Of a stretch of DNA of 64,000 bases, positions 11,340 to 21,100 are shown piece after piece. Made by a program: the position numbers and the translations under genes. The stretch comes from Solen grandis (Eukaryota; Mollusca; Bivalvia; Adapedonta; Solenidae). Location: NCBI GenBank assembly GCA_021229015.1, contig CM037785.1, positions 40,358,766 to 40,422,765 of the forward strand, given 5' to 3'. The notes under the pieces are model-generated. The model was not told the DNA's origin. It saw only the letters and a program-made list of their open reading frames with translations, and did not search any database. Position 1 is the stretch's first letter, and each line of letters opens with the position of its first letter.

Positions 11340-12136
11340 TCAGGATTCGGAAATAAGGTATCCCGAAAATGATGAATAATGACTCCGATAAACGTTCGCA
11401 CTATCATATAGGCTTTTAATTGAGACTAAGTCGCCTTTGTTCAGTTCCACAATGATGATTTGGCTTCCAGAATCGTTGCGATTTTATGTACCGTGCGCGT
11501 AAATGAGTGACTTTCATTTCATTTACACTAAAATAGAACCAGATTTCACCATCATTAGTCGAAAGTAAAGTGGATGAGAAATGATAAATGCCGCGCAATG
11601 GCGCAATGAAATCCCCGCGGTCTTTGTTAAAACCAGAACCATTATCCACAAAACTTTGTCAAATATGTCCCTTCGCTACGTTGTATGCAGTAGTCGCCAA
11701 AGTTGCAGAAAACACAATCAATGTCTCAGGTGGTGGGTTTTCCGTTTCCCCCCTGTACACTTTTGGCTCTTTCTATTTTTTCTGATATATTCTGTACAAG
11801 TTCCCGAATGTCAGCGACCTCGTGTTTTTTGGTTTTTTTTTGGTTGTTTTCAACTTCTGATTTGAAGAGTTTCTTTAATTGACCCAATTCCTCTAGCTCT
11901 GATTTCGCATTGTCGAGGGTACTCTGTAATCGTTCTGTATGAACTCTACAGTCACGTATCTCCGTTTGAAGATCCCTAATTGATTTAGTCATTCCGTCCA
12001 TTTTCACACCCATACGCACAGATTTCTCCAACAGCTTTTCTTGAAACTCAAACCGAGAGCACTGGGGTTCCTCAGACGAAACATGGCAGACCATGATTAC
12101 TAACAATGGCCATATTAACACCAACATCATCTTCAT
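11340..12136 (-). pseudogene. C1qDC pseudogene (locus 2)
   Basis: The start (MKMMLVLIWPLL), signal peptide and coiled coil are well preserved from 12136 down to about 11760. The reading frame then breaks at a run of C on the plus strand near 11750. A further break follows at about 11660, where the stretch matching the SVLFDKVIVNI part of paralogues is shortened. A third frame change lies near 11490, inside the region matching YAHGTEGRHDSGSQ. The C-terminal FSGYLISES ending is still readable down to 11340. A T-rich expansion near 11826-11841 also adds lysines to the stalk. At least three lesions make a full-length product impossible. Confidence 0.88.
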
Positions 12137-12379
12137 TGTCACAATCTAAAAGAATACTAATGTAAGTATGTGGAATAGCTCTCGTGAATTTGATCTCTCA
12201 TAAATTACAAGCCTATTTTATTGGCAAATAAATGAAGGAAGCTAAAATAATATCCGGATGTATTACAAACATTCACTTATGGTTGGCAGTCCCTGGATCC
12301 TATTTTACGGTCCTAAAGAAACCACACAATTGTAGCACTAATTAATAACCCTTCGTTCAGTTCATAAATCGATGAAAAG

Positions 12380-12473
12380 TTTGTTTGTTAATAGGGTTTA
12401 ACCCGACAGAATTTCAATCATTTGGAGATGATGTCTACTTGAGACAGATATAGTGCTGCCACCATGTAGTATC
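12380..12473 (-). repeat. Truncated SINE upstream of locus 2
   Basis: This is the tail half of the 290-bp SINE (the gtttgtttgtt and gggtttaacccgaca blocks), ending abruptly at tagtatca. In other units the element continues for about 200 bp more. The cut joins directly to the fragment of another C1qDC gene, marking a rearrangement breakpoint. Its distance from the start codon (about 245 bp) is the same as for the SINEs of loci 3, 5, 7 and 8. Confidence 0.7.
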
Positions 12474-12641
12474 AAGATCTCCAATTGACTAAGTCATTCC
12501 GTCCTTTTTCACATTCATGCGCACAGATATTTCCAACAGCTTTTCTTGAAACTCAAACCGAGAGCACTGGGGTTCTTCAGATGAAACATGGCAGACTATG
12601 ATTGCTAACAATGGCCATATTAACACCAACATCATCTTCAT
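12474..12641 (-). pseudogene. 5' fragment of a C1qDC gene (locus 2b)
   Basis: About 56 codons from MKMMLVLIWPLL through the start of the coiled coil (SIGDL), then an abrupt junction to a SINE. One codon in the MTKSIG motif has become TAG. The region upstream of its start matches the upstream region of the intact gene at 35496-36284, so it is the remnant of that type of unit with its 3' four-fifths lost. Confidence 0.85.
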
Positions 12642-14705
12642 TGTCACAATCTAAAAAAATACTAATGTCTGTTTGAGGAATAGCTCTCGTGTGTTTGATC
12701 TCTTATAAGTTACAATTCTATTTTATTGGCAGATTAATGATGGAAGTTAAAATGAGATCCGGATGTATTACTAGCCACCAATTATGGTTCGCAATTGCTG
12801 GATCATGACTTAACAACCTAAATTTAATTATAACAGGCCTTACCAGACGCATGACCCCAGAGCTATTCCTTCGCTCATGAAAATACAATGAAAAAAAATG
12901 AAAAGAAAAAAAAAGCGTATGTTGAGACTTCTTTCGGCATATCCCTTTCTCAGATCATATTGTAATCAAATGGAACATTATGTATGAAATCATCATTCAT
13001 GGTCATCATTTAGTTATGAAACGAAAAGCAAATACAGGTTGCCAGGGTGAGAACCTTTGTCATGCATCGAGTGCCGCAAAGGACCGTCCTTTTTAGCTCA
13101 CAAGAGCACAACGTATTAAATGTTATCTATTGTGACTACCCTGCGTCTTGCGACGTCAATAATTTGCTTTAAAAGACATCTCCTCTGAAGCCACTGGGTA
13201 GAAATTGATGAAACTTGGCATGGATGATCCTTCACAAAAGTTAATAGATTAAATTCATGCATATCTCTGGTTGCCATGGTAACCAGCATCATTAAAAAAA
13301 ATCTTCAAATTCATCTCCACTGAAATCAATGGTCAGAATTCTAATTTTCCTTTGGCACAATTTGACATCTCATAGTCATCTACCATATTTCTCAAATATG
13401 AAGATGATCCTTCGAAAAATGAGGCTCCTACGGGTCGGCTAGATTCCTTATATACATGTACTATACATAGAAACTTTCAAAATTCTTCTTTTGTGAAAGC
13501 ATTATAGAATTTAATTTCAATTGCCATGTAAGTTCACCTCTCATGGCTGACTACTATAATTGCTAAAATAAAGTTGATACTTGCAAAAATGAGGCCCCTA
13601 TGGTCGGCTAGTTTACTCTATATAGAAAATTTAAAAAATGCTTCTTTTCTAGAACTAATGTTCAGAATTAATTCTTGTTTTGCACTTATGATAACCTCGT
13701 GTTTTTATACCATAATTGTATAAGCATTTTCGATCCTTTGAAAACAGAGGCATCCAGATGATTGACTAACTTAAAAATCCGTTGTATGTAAACCTTGATT
13801 TGGTTCAAGGTAAAATCAAGTGACTTGGACTGATTTAAATAAGCTTATGTACTCTGGTGAGCGATCTAGGGCCATCATGCATATTACACTTTGAAAATTA
13901 AACTTTACATTGGCTTGATAAAAAATGTGGATTTTATTTTTTTTATTAATGTCTCATCTTTGTATATACACAGATTACGTATATACTATTAACAATTTAA
14001 AATGTATAAAGCCACTCAAAATTCTACTATAAGAGACATATGTTTCTTTCTTGTATTTGATAGAATACGAATGCAGCAATGAGTGGACATGAATCCATGT
14101 CTTTATTTTTGAAAACATAATTTGGAATTCTCCGCCTTATGAAATATGCTTCGATCAGGTAAAAACATCATCATACATCACGCTGTGTCACAAGCTTCAG
14201 AGCCCACTTCGGATATAGGTCCCAGGTGTAGGCCTATTCGGTGAATAGCACTCGAACCGTATACGAAAAAAAAAAAAAAACAGAAAAGAAAATTCATATC
14301 AAAAGGCGAATACAGCTCGCATACACTTTGATTAAACTGGTGATGATTCAGAAGTCATACAAATTCAAATGATTTCATGTCACACGTTGAGGATGTTGAT
14401 TATAGTTTGGATGCCATGCCGTTGATCTGTCAGAACTCACGAGCAATCGCACGTAGAACATGTTCAGTTGGCCATTCAAAGTCGTATGCCATGCTGAATG
14501 GTCAGCAATCAAGGTATTCGTATTAGAATGGTCAAGTGACTGACGAGCTAAAATGTAAGGCAGCATTTTATTCAACTTCGCATAGTAGTCTAAATGGCGA
14601 GCTGAATGGTCAACAAGAATGGTATTCGACTTTACGGTCAGCCAGAATGGTATTAGATTTGAACGGTAGGCAGAACAGTGTTAAATTCATCTCATACACA
14701 AAGTA
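12642..14705. repeat. Duplicated non-coding block, paralogous to 36285-39472
   Basis: From just upstream of the C1qDC fragment to the 'catacacaaa' break near 14700, the sequence follows 36285-39472 almost block by block. The second copy has extra DNA at 38113-38785. Within it, 13090-13880 is a repeat beginning ttttagctcacaagagcac and ending ggtgagcgatctagggccat, with internal 'aaaatgaggctcctacgggtcggct'-type units. 14375-14690 holds short 'aatggtcagc / aatggcgagctgaatgg' tandem phrases. No gene is supported. Confidence 0.8.
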
Positions 14706-14805
14706 TGTTATGTTAACCAGTCTCAGTATTTTGCAAACCAGTCTGTGTGTTTCACGCGCCCGACATTTTGACACTTTCTTTTGTTTTGATAGCAGTACAC
14801 AAGGA

Positions 14806-14838
14806 ACAAACTGACAACAGGTCCAAGTGTCAGTTTGT
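14806..14838. repeat. Inverted repeat
   Basis: ACAAACTGACA at its left end pairs with TGTCAGTTTGT at its right end across a short loop. It lies in the segment (about 14705-15595) that is absent from the paralogous block. Confidence 0.55.
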
Positions 14839-15081
14839 TTCGAAAAATGGGACGTTAATGGATCCCTTTATCAAAAGCGATGTGTATGATGTTTGCATCT
14901 TTTTGTCCAATAAATTTAGCAAAAGGCGTTTGATAATGCTATGTTTTCGATGCATCGTCATTATCAACATCGAAATCAAACTGATGGTAATTAATACTTT
15001 AATTGATAAATAATGTGCACTTCATGAAATGCATTCAGAATTCATTTTGCATTTCTTACGTTCACTGTAACTATCAAAACT

Positions 15082-15195
15082 ATGAGTAAGAAACGTAAAG
15101 AACTTTCTCTCAAAGACAAAATTTTATTGATTAATGATAGCCATGGTAAATCTCATCGTGTTCTAGCTGAACAGTTTGGCAATGGAAAGACTCAG
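15082..15195 (+). pseudogene. Tigger/pogo-type transposase N-terminal exon remnant
   Basis: An ATG opens 38 codons that read as the start of a CENP-B/Tigger-type helix-turn-helix: MSKKRKELSLKDKI, then a HGKSHRVLAEQFG segment and a KTQ end. Known family members share the pattern 'KRK-LSL-EK--II----GKS-R-LAEQFG-SKTQ'. The frame ends exactly at a CAG/GTATAA splice-donor-like site, after which an in-frame TAA follows. The rest of the transposase (DDE catalytic domain) is not present nearby. A Tigger-like terminus lies 400 bp further right. It is interpreted as an internally deleted transposon of the Tc1/mariner superfamily. Confidence 0.72.
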
Positions 15196-15494
15196 GTATA
15201 AAACATGAATCAATATTCATTATCATTAACAGCAACCTTGATTATAAGTTTTATTTTAAACAATATGATTTTTTCTTCGGAGTCTATGCCTAAATGACTT
15301 CCGATATGGATGCAATTATTCTTTTAGATTTACTTTTTAACAATTTAAAAAAATAAAACTTATAATAACGAAACTTAAAATGGCTTATTTAATGAGTTAT
15401 TGAATAATCAATTGATTGCACAAAACTCACATAGCAAACACAACACATAACACACAAGTGTAGGGTTGATGTGTCAAAGGGACATAAGGGACAT

Positions 15495-15595
15495 AATCCC
15501 TTTTGACTTTGTGAAACCTTGCTATTAAGGCCAAATTTCAAATTAAGGCCACTCGTGCCGGTCCCATACGTGGCCTTAATATTGAGGTTCCTCTG
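15495..15595. mobile_element. Right terminus of the Tigger/pogo-type element
   Basis: Read on the minus strand, the end is CAGAGGAACCTCAATATTAA, next to a TA dinucleotide (15596-15597), as expected for TA-duplicating Tigger/pogo elements. Subterminal ATTAAGGCCAC and GTGGCCTTAAT repeats face each other. A matching left terminus was not found near 14705. The paralogous block resumes at 15597 (tacaccataaaat), which supports 15595 as the true boundary. Confidence 0.65.
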
Positions 15596-15596
15596 T

Positions 15597-17220
15597 ACAC
15601 CATAAAATAACTTGAGTGTTCTATCAAAAAAAAAAAAGAAAAAAAAAAAAAGACAGCAACAAGTACCTGGAATACAATTCCACATTATGTACGAAATATA
15701 TACTCGGAGAGTAGAGCTAATTGGGGAGCTATATACGAAAACGTTTTCAAATATACCATTGCTACCCGAATAGCTATTTTTGAGGTGAACTCTATAGGGT
15801 GTGACAAGGCTGGTATAATCTTAATACGGGGTACTTAGTTTTAAAGCTATATAACTGGGATATTAATCACCTTCTGTTATAGCTATAGTTTGCCGGTATC
15901 TTTATTAATTTTCCTATACATATATATTGCTTTTGAATTCTGAATATATTTAATAGAATCTGTCCAAAAGAATTCTTATACTCAAATAGTATGGTTTATT
16001 TTATTTTGAAGATATGCTAAAGGTGATTAAACTCCCGGTAGGGAATGCTCTTTTTCAATGTTACCAGTCCTGTGAATATAGTATAATGAACACGACATAC
16101 GCTTTTGATGTCAGAATTATCACAAGGAGAGTAAAGTTGAAGACATCAAAGAGTCTGATGAAGAAATACTAATTAACTCTGGACTTCCAAATTACTAAAC
16201 ATGTCAAGCATTTGACAAACTATTTAAAGGACTTTGATAAAATATCCCTGATATTATAACATGTCGCAAACTAAAACTAAGGGCAATTGACGAATTACTC
16301 TTACTATGACAAGGTTGAGACTAGACTTGTTTGCAATAATATAGTGAATACAGACTTAAGGTTCTGGGACCCTAATTTATGATATAATTACTTCCAGTAT
16401 TCCAACTAAGATTGAAAAAGGGGATGAAATTTGTTTCTTTTTTTAATTTTTGTACCCTTTCTATAAGAGAATTGTTACTTTACTCTCAAAACTGGGAGTA
16501 CTGAAGACCAATTTAGAGGCAAACTACTCCCATAGGTTTTTTTGTTTTTTTTGAACATTCTATTTCCATTATATACCGATTGTATAATGTCTCTTACATT
16601 ATACTATCGATATATAATATAGTTTTTGGGATTACTAATAACATGCCTTAGAGTATAAGACAAACAATTTTACAGTTTGGATGAGATTTACCATCGGTAA
16701 CTTAAGTTTTGGTGTATATAAGTGTAATTCATTCTTCCGTGGCTATTCCATATTCAATTTCCTAATTTTAACGAGATATTTATTTCCCTGCTGGGCTGCT
16801 GGACTGCTTACTTCACACATCCAGCAGCCGAATTCTTTTACATAAACCATAAAGGTGTCTGAAATTAATGTTAATATGTATAATTCAGCCTTTCGAGGCA
16901 ATTCTACATCTTTTTTTATCATTTTACTAAGATCGAGTCTTCGAAATTGTGTCGAAGACTTGTATGCTGCAACCAAAACTGTAATTCATAAAGCGGGGAG
17001 AATCGATTTCTGTTATGAAAATATAAAGCTATAAACATGAATCTGCGTTTGGTATTAATGCAATGTATGTATTATTCAGGCTCCCTTGGCATTTCCTCAT
17101 CCATCTACATTCTCGCTGCTTAGATGCTAATGTCACGCTGTCAGAATGCTGGGTTGCTAACTTAACACTGCAAAGGCTGCTGGGAGCTACCAACTTTACG
17201 AAATTACGAAACATGTAATT
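15597..17220. repeat. Duplicated non-coding block, paralogous to 40072-41500
   Basis: Shares successive blocks with 40072-41500, such as 'gagtagagctaattggggagc', 'ctcccggtagggaatgctc' and 'tcttccgtggctattccatattcaa'. Part is also shared with 27990-28730. The last 200 bp diverge. No coding region is supported: short open frames here are not shared in frame with the other copies. Confidence 0.8.
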
Positions 17221-18180
17221 TTTTTAACCAAAACTTGGCTAAACAATGCTATATATTATACAGAAACAGGACTGTGAAAAAGAAACACACTTGTTATATC
17301 TTTCTTTTTTTAATTTTATATATTCATAGTCCTTTTTTTTTTCATACTGAATCTTCAAAAGCGTACTGTCTGTAACATACTAGTAATGTAAATACAATCA
17401 TGGGATTTGCTTCAAAGTTTGCAGCATTTTTTTAATGAATAGATAATTATGCAAAACTTATGAAATTTAACCACAGCGTGTCGACTTTTTTATTCTGTAA
17501 GTGAAGCAAGTATCAAAATTTTGACCGTCGCACATTAACCTAAAATAATAAAATATCTATACAAACCAAAAAATAAAATTAAACACTTTTTTTCTTTCTA
17601 AATATGATATACTCATAAAGAGAAAATATGAGCCTATTGAGATTCGACATCAAAACCCTCATTTTCAAAGCAATTGGCAGTAATTTTAGCCTTTTTATGG
17701 ATACTCTTCAATTAGAGGTAATACATTAGAGTTCCGGAACTTACTACTAAGATATTCATTACATGGTGGGTTATCGTGTTTACGTATTTGCCGCAGTCAT
17801 TTGTCATAATTATAACCAAGACTGAGCATTCTTGAAAAACATATTCCCAGTTGATTTATTTCATTTCGTTATGTACATCAGGACTGTACAGGAATACACT
17901 GGGAGTTTTTTTTCAGGCTCTGTCTTCCTTAGAGAACCAGTCCAAATCACATTCAAATTATAAATAACAGATTCTGTTGGTGTGAGTGTTGTTGTTGTTT
18001 CTTACATTTATTTCAAAACTCTGGGGTGGTTCTGCTTCAGGTGTTGAAATTAAAACACAGGGTGGTATAATAGACTTTTTTCATTAAGTGATGTTGTTTT
18101 GGAAGATACAAACTTTCTTCATTTAAAGAATGACTTTGACCAACAATGTTAAGTTGAAATGCCCCCCAGGGAACACATTA
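17221..18180. other. Gene-free AT-rich interval
   Basis: Contains several T-runs, for example near 17330, but no recognisable gene, RNA or element boundary. Confidence 0.6.
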
Positions 18181-18186
18181 CTGAAA

Positions 18187-18780
18187 ACTAGAGGGTCATG
18201 ATGCCCCTAAATCGCTTACCTGAAATCAACTGCTAGAGAGAAAATGCTTAAGTAAGGAAAAATATTTCACATAATATATAGTATTTAAATTTGATTAATT
18301 TTTAGCTCTGGTGGTAGGCGGACCGGAACGATTTTAGCTATTTTTTGCTCAGTGCCACCTTTCATCAAAATCTGCTCAGCAGTTAAAAAGAAAGTGCCAA
18401 TTAAAGATTTTTCTATTTATAGCTCTGATGGCCATCTTGGTTGGCGGACCAGAACATGTTCAGTGATTTTTGCTCAGCACCTCCTAGGGAATAATCCTGT
18501 AAAATATTATCAAATTAGGTGATGTCATTTAAAAGTTTTTTATGTTTAGCTCTGGCAGCCATTTTGGTTGGCAGACCAGAACGTTTTTAGCTATTTATGT
18601 TTATTACTACCTAAGGATCATTCCTGTAATGTTTCATCAAAACCGGCTCCTCAGCGTAGTTAAGGAGATGTCATTTAAATTGTTTTCTATTTCTAGCTGT
18701 GGCAGCCGTCTTTGTTGTCGGACCGTAACGGTTTTAACTATTTTTGCTCAGTTCTACCCCGTTTGGACTCGGACTTATCA
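18187..18780. repeat. Tandem array of 115-150 bp units with a conserved molluscan-type end
   Basis: Starts with gagggtcatgatgcccc and ctaaatcgcttacctga. On the minus strand this is the 'CAGGTGAGCGATCTAGGGCCATCATG' type end also seen at 13858, 25105, 37927, 48102 and 55875. It continues with four units beginning tagctctggcagcc or a variant (about 18303, 18418, 18543, 18693), each with 'ggcggaccagaacgtttttagctattt'-type sequence. Confidence 0.65.
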
Positions 18781-19754
18781 AACCAATTTCATCATCTATA
18801 CAATTAAACAAAAACATCTTATCATTGAAGGGGACTTTATTACGGTGATTTATGAAAAGGTGATTCTATTTGGCACTCCCTCTCTGGTCCGTAAAAATTC
18901 AGCCTTCGCGTATAAAGGCAAATAATGCTGTAATAAAATAGCAATAAAAATAGTCTTCGTCACAAGCCTTGGAGAATACTGTAGGTGATTGACACATACA
19001 TACATCCTGTATATGTATTGCCGGTTAATCACTCCATTTGGCCGATTAAATGTGAAGGAGTCATAGTTTGATATCATTGAATAAAATAAATATAAAATCA
19101 AATTATTCCACTGTCAATAAACGTAGCTAGACATACACAGCGTTTTAATAATTATTACACCATTATCTGAAATAGAACCACAACCCATACAACTTCTTTG
19201 TGTACTCAGTAGCATTTAAGCTCTGGTTTTCGTTATTCATTGAGTGTTATATGCCACATATTATGTTTTTCCACGTTATATCGAATGCACATGTCAAAAT
19301 CTTTTAGAGGATTACTTTTAGCTTTGTAGCCACAATAGTACAACATCAAAATATCTAATATACGTTAACGAAAACCTGAGAATCTACTTTCTTTCCAACT
19401 GAGTATTTTTTTATGTTTTGAACATTTATTTAACAGCAAGTCCTGCGAAATATTTACCACTTTTGTGCATTTTTTTTTATAAATGTCTATGAGCATATCG
19501 TACAGCAGTCATATTACAGATAGAGTATATGTGTTTCGATTTCTCTTATCTATATTGTATAGCTATAGATGTGGTCTCTTGGCGTGGAATCTATGTACAT
19601 GTATCCTCCGCCACGCATTTTTTATATGTTGAAAAACGTTAAAAATTTACGAAAACTGAAAAGGTCGAGATCAATCAACCTTGAATGCCAATGTATCATA
19701 GTAACACATATAGGACTCCATGGGTGAAAGGCATGAGTTAGAGCCGCGAGGGGT
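18781..19754. other. 3' flank of C1qDC locus 3
   Basis: Resembles the flanks of loci 5 and 7 (for example the 'ctacgacatatttac'-type and 'cgccacgcattttt'-type blocks). No coding region. TTTATT-type hexamers that could serve as minus-strand polyadenylation signals are present but not individually convincing. Confidence 0.5.
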
Positions 19755-20555
19755 TTAGGATTTAGAAATCCGATATCCCGAGAATGATGAATAATGACTT
19801 CCCAGAACAGTCACACTACGAGATGTGCTTTTCACTGAAACCCTGTCGCCTTTGTTCAGTTCCACAATGATAGTTTGGCTCCCAGAATCGTGGCGCCCTT
19901 CTGTACCATGCGCGTAAATGTGTGCCTTATTGATTCCATTTACACTGAAACCGAACCAAATTTCGCCATCATTAGTCGAGAGCAATGTTGAAGAGAAATG
20001 ATAAATGCCGGGCAATGGCGCAATGAACTCTCCGCTGTCTTTGTCAAAACCAGAACCAATATTCACGATCACTTTGTCAAAAAGGACGGATTGCCCCTTC
20101 GCTATGTTGTATGTAGTAGTCGTCAAAGTTGCAGAAAACACAATCAATGTATCAGACGCTGGGTTTTCCATTTTGTCTTGGAAACTTTTGACTGTTTCAT
20201 ATCTTTCTGATATATTCTGTACAAGTCCCAAAATGCCAGCTACCTCGTGTTTAGGAATTTGATTGTTTTTAACTTCTGATTTGAAGAGTTTTCTAAGTTG
20301 ACTCAGTCCCTCTAGCTCTGATATCGCATTGTCGAGAGTACTCTGTAATCGTTCTGTATGAAATTTACAATCACGTATCTCCTCTTTAAGATCTCCTATT
20401 GATTTAGTCATTCCGTCCATTTTCATATCCATACGCACAGATTTCTCCAACAGCTTTTCTTGAAACTCAAACCGAGAGCACTGGGGTTCCTCAGATGAAA
20501 CATGGCTGACCATGATTACTAACAATGGCAAGATTATCACCAACATCGTCTCCAT
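19755..20555 (-). CDS. Secreted C1q-domain-containing protein (locus 3)
   Basis: Intact single-exon frame of 266 residues, started at the ATG giving METMLVIILPLL; the in-frame codons just before it are GTG and ACG. Residues 1-21 form a signal peptide. Residues 28-115 are a heptad coiled coil with cysteines 26 and 63 and an N-glycosylation sequon NIS at 114-116. A short linker follows, then a C1q head at about 135-266 with FIAPLPGIYHF, HDSGSQTIIVELNKGD and YSSFSGYRI. It differs from its paralogues in the signal peptide (SHVSS for CHVSS). A SINE sits 250 bp upstream and an AG acceptor-like site 10-15 nt before the ATG. Expected role: secreted multimeric pattern-recognition protein; ligand unknown. 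Confidence 0.93.
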   Translation of the reverse strand: METMLVIILPLLVIMVSHVSSEEPQCSRFEFQEKLLEKSVRMDMKMDGMTKSIGDLKEEIRDCKFHTERLQSTLDNAISELEGLSQLRKLFKSEVKNNQIPKHEVAGILGLVQNISERYETVKSFQDKMENPASDTLIVFSATLTTTTYNIAKGQSVLFDKVIVNIGSGFDKDSGEFIAPLPGIYHFSSTLLSTNDGEIWFGFSVNGINKAHIYAHGTEGRHDSGSQTIIVELNKGDRVSVKSTSRSVTVLGSHYSSFSGYRISKS

Positions 20556-20802
20556 CGTCACAATCTAAAAAAATACTAATGTCAGTATGTGGAATAGTTC
20601 TCGTGAGTTTGATCTCTCAAAAGTTACAATTCTGATTTAATTGGCAAATTAATGAAGGAAGCTAAAATAAGATCCGGATGTATTACAAGCTTTCACTTAT
20701 GGTTGGCAGTTTCTGGATCCTGTTTTGCGGTCCTAAAGAAAACCACACAATTGTAGCACTAATTAGTAACCCTTCGTTCAGATCATAAAGCGATGAAAAG
20801 TG

Positions 20803-21100
20803 TGTTTGTTTGTTTATTGGGTTTAACCCGACAGAATTCAGTCATTTGGAGACGATGTCTACTTAAGACAGATATAGTGCTGCCAGAATGTAGTATCACG
20901 CCGTAGACATGTGACATGATACCATATCCAATCACATTATCCTGACACCGGGCCAAACCAATCCAGAAACTACCTTTATATGCTAAGCGCCAAGCATGTG
21001 AGCTACACCAGTACCATTTTGTACGACTTTGGTATGTCGCAACCGGGGATCAAACCTCCAGATTCGGGGTCTGGATGCCCTAACCACTCGGGTACATGGT
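20803..21100 (-). repeat. tRNA-derived SINE, full-length type
   Basis: The minus strand starts with a tRNA-like head: A-box gagtggttagggc and B-box GGTTTGATCCCCGG at 21043-21056. A body of about 200 bp follows, and the tail is rich in AAAC-type repeats at 20803-20820. It lies 250 bp upstream of locus 3, at the same place as in loci 2, 5, 7 and 8, so it was inserted before these units duplicated. Confidence 0.8.

Noticed and set aside
14536..15013. Plus-strand frames of 88-92 codons near 14.5-15.0 kb
   Set aside because: They are built from short 'aatggtcagc' tandem phrases or cross the boundary of the Tigger insertion; the paralogous block does not keep them in frame.
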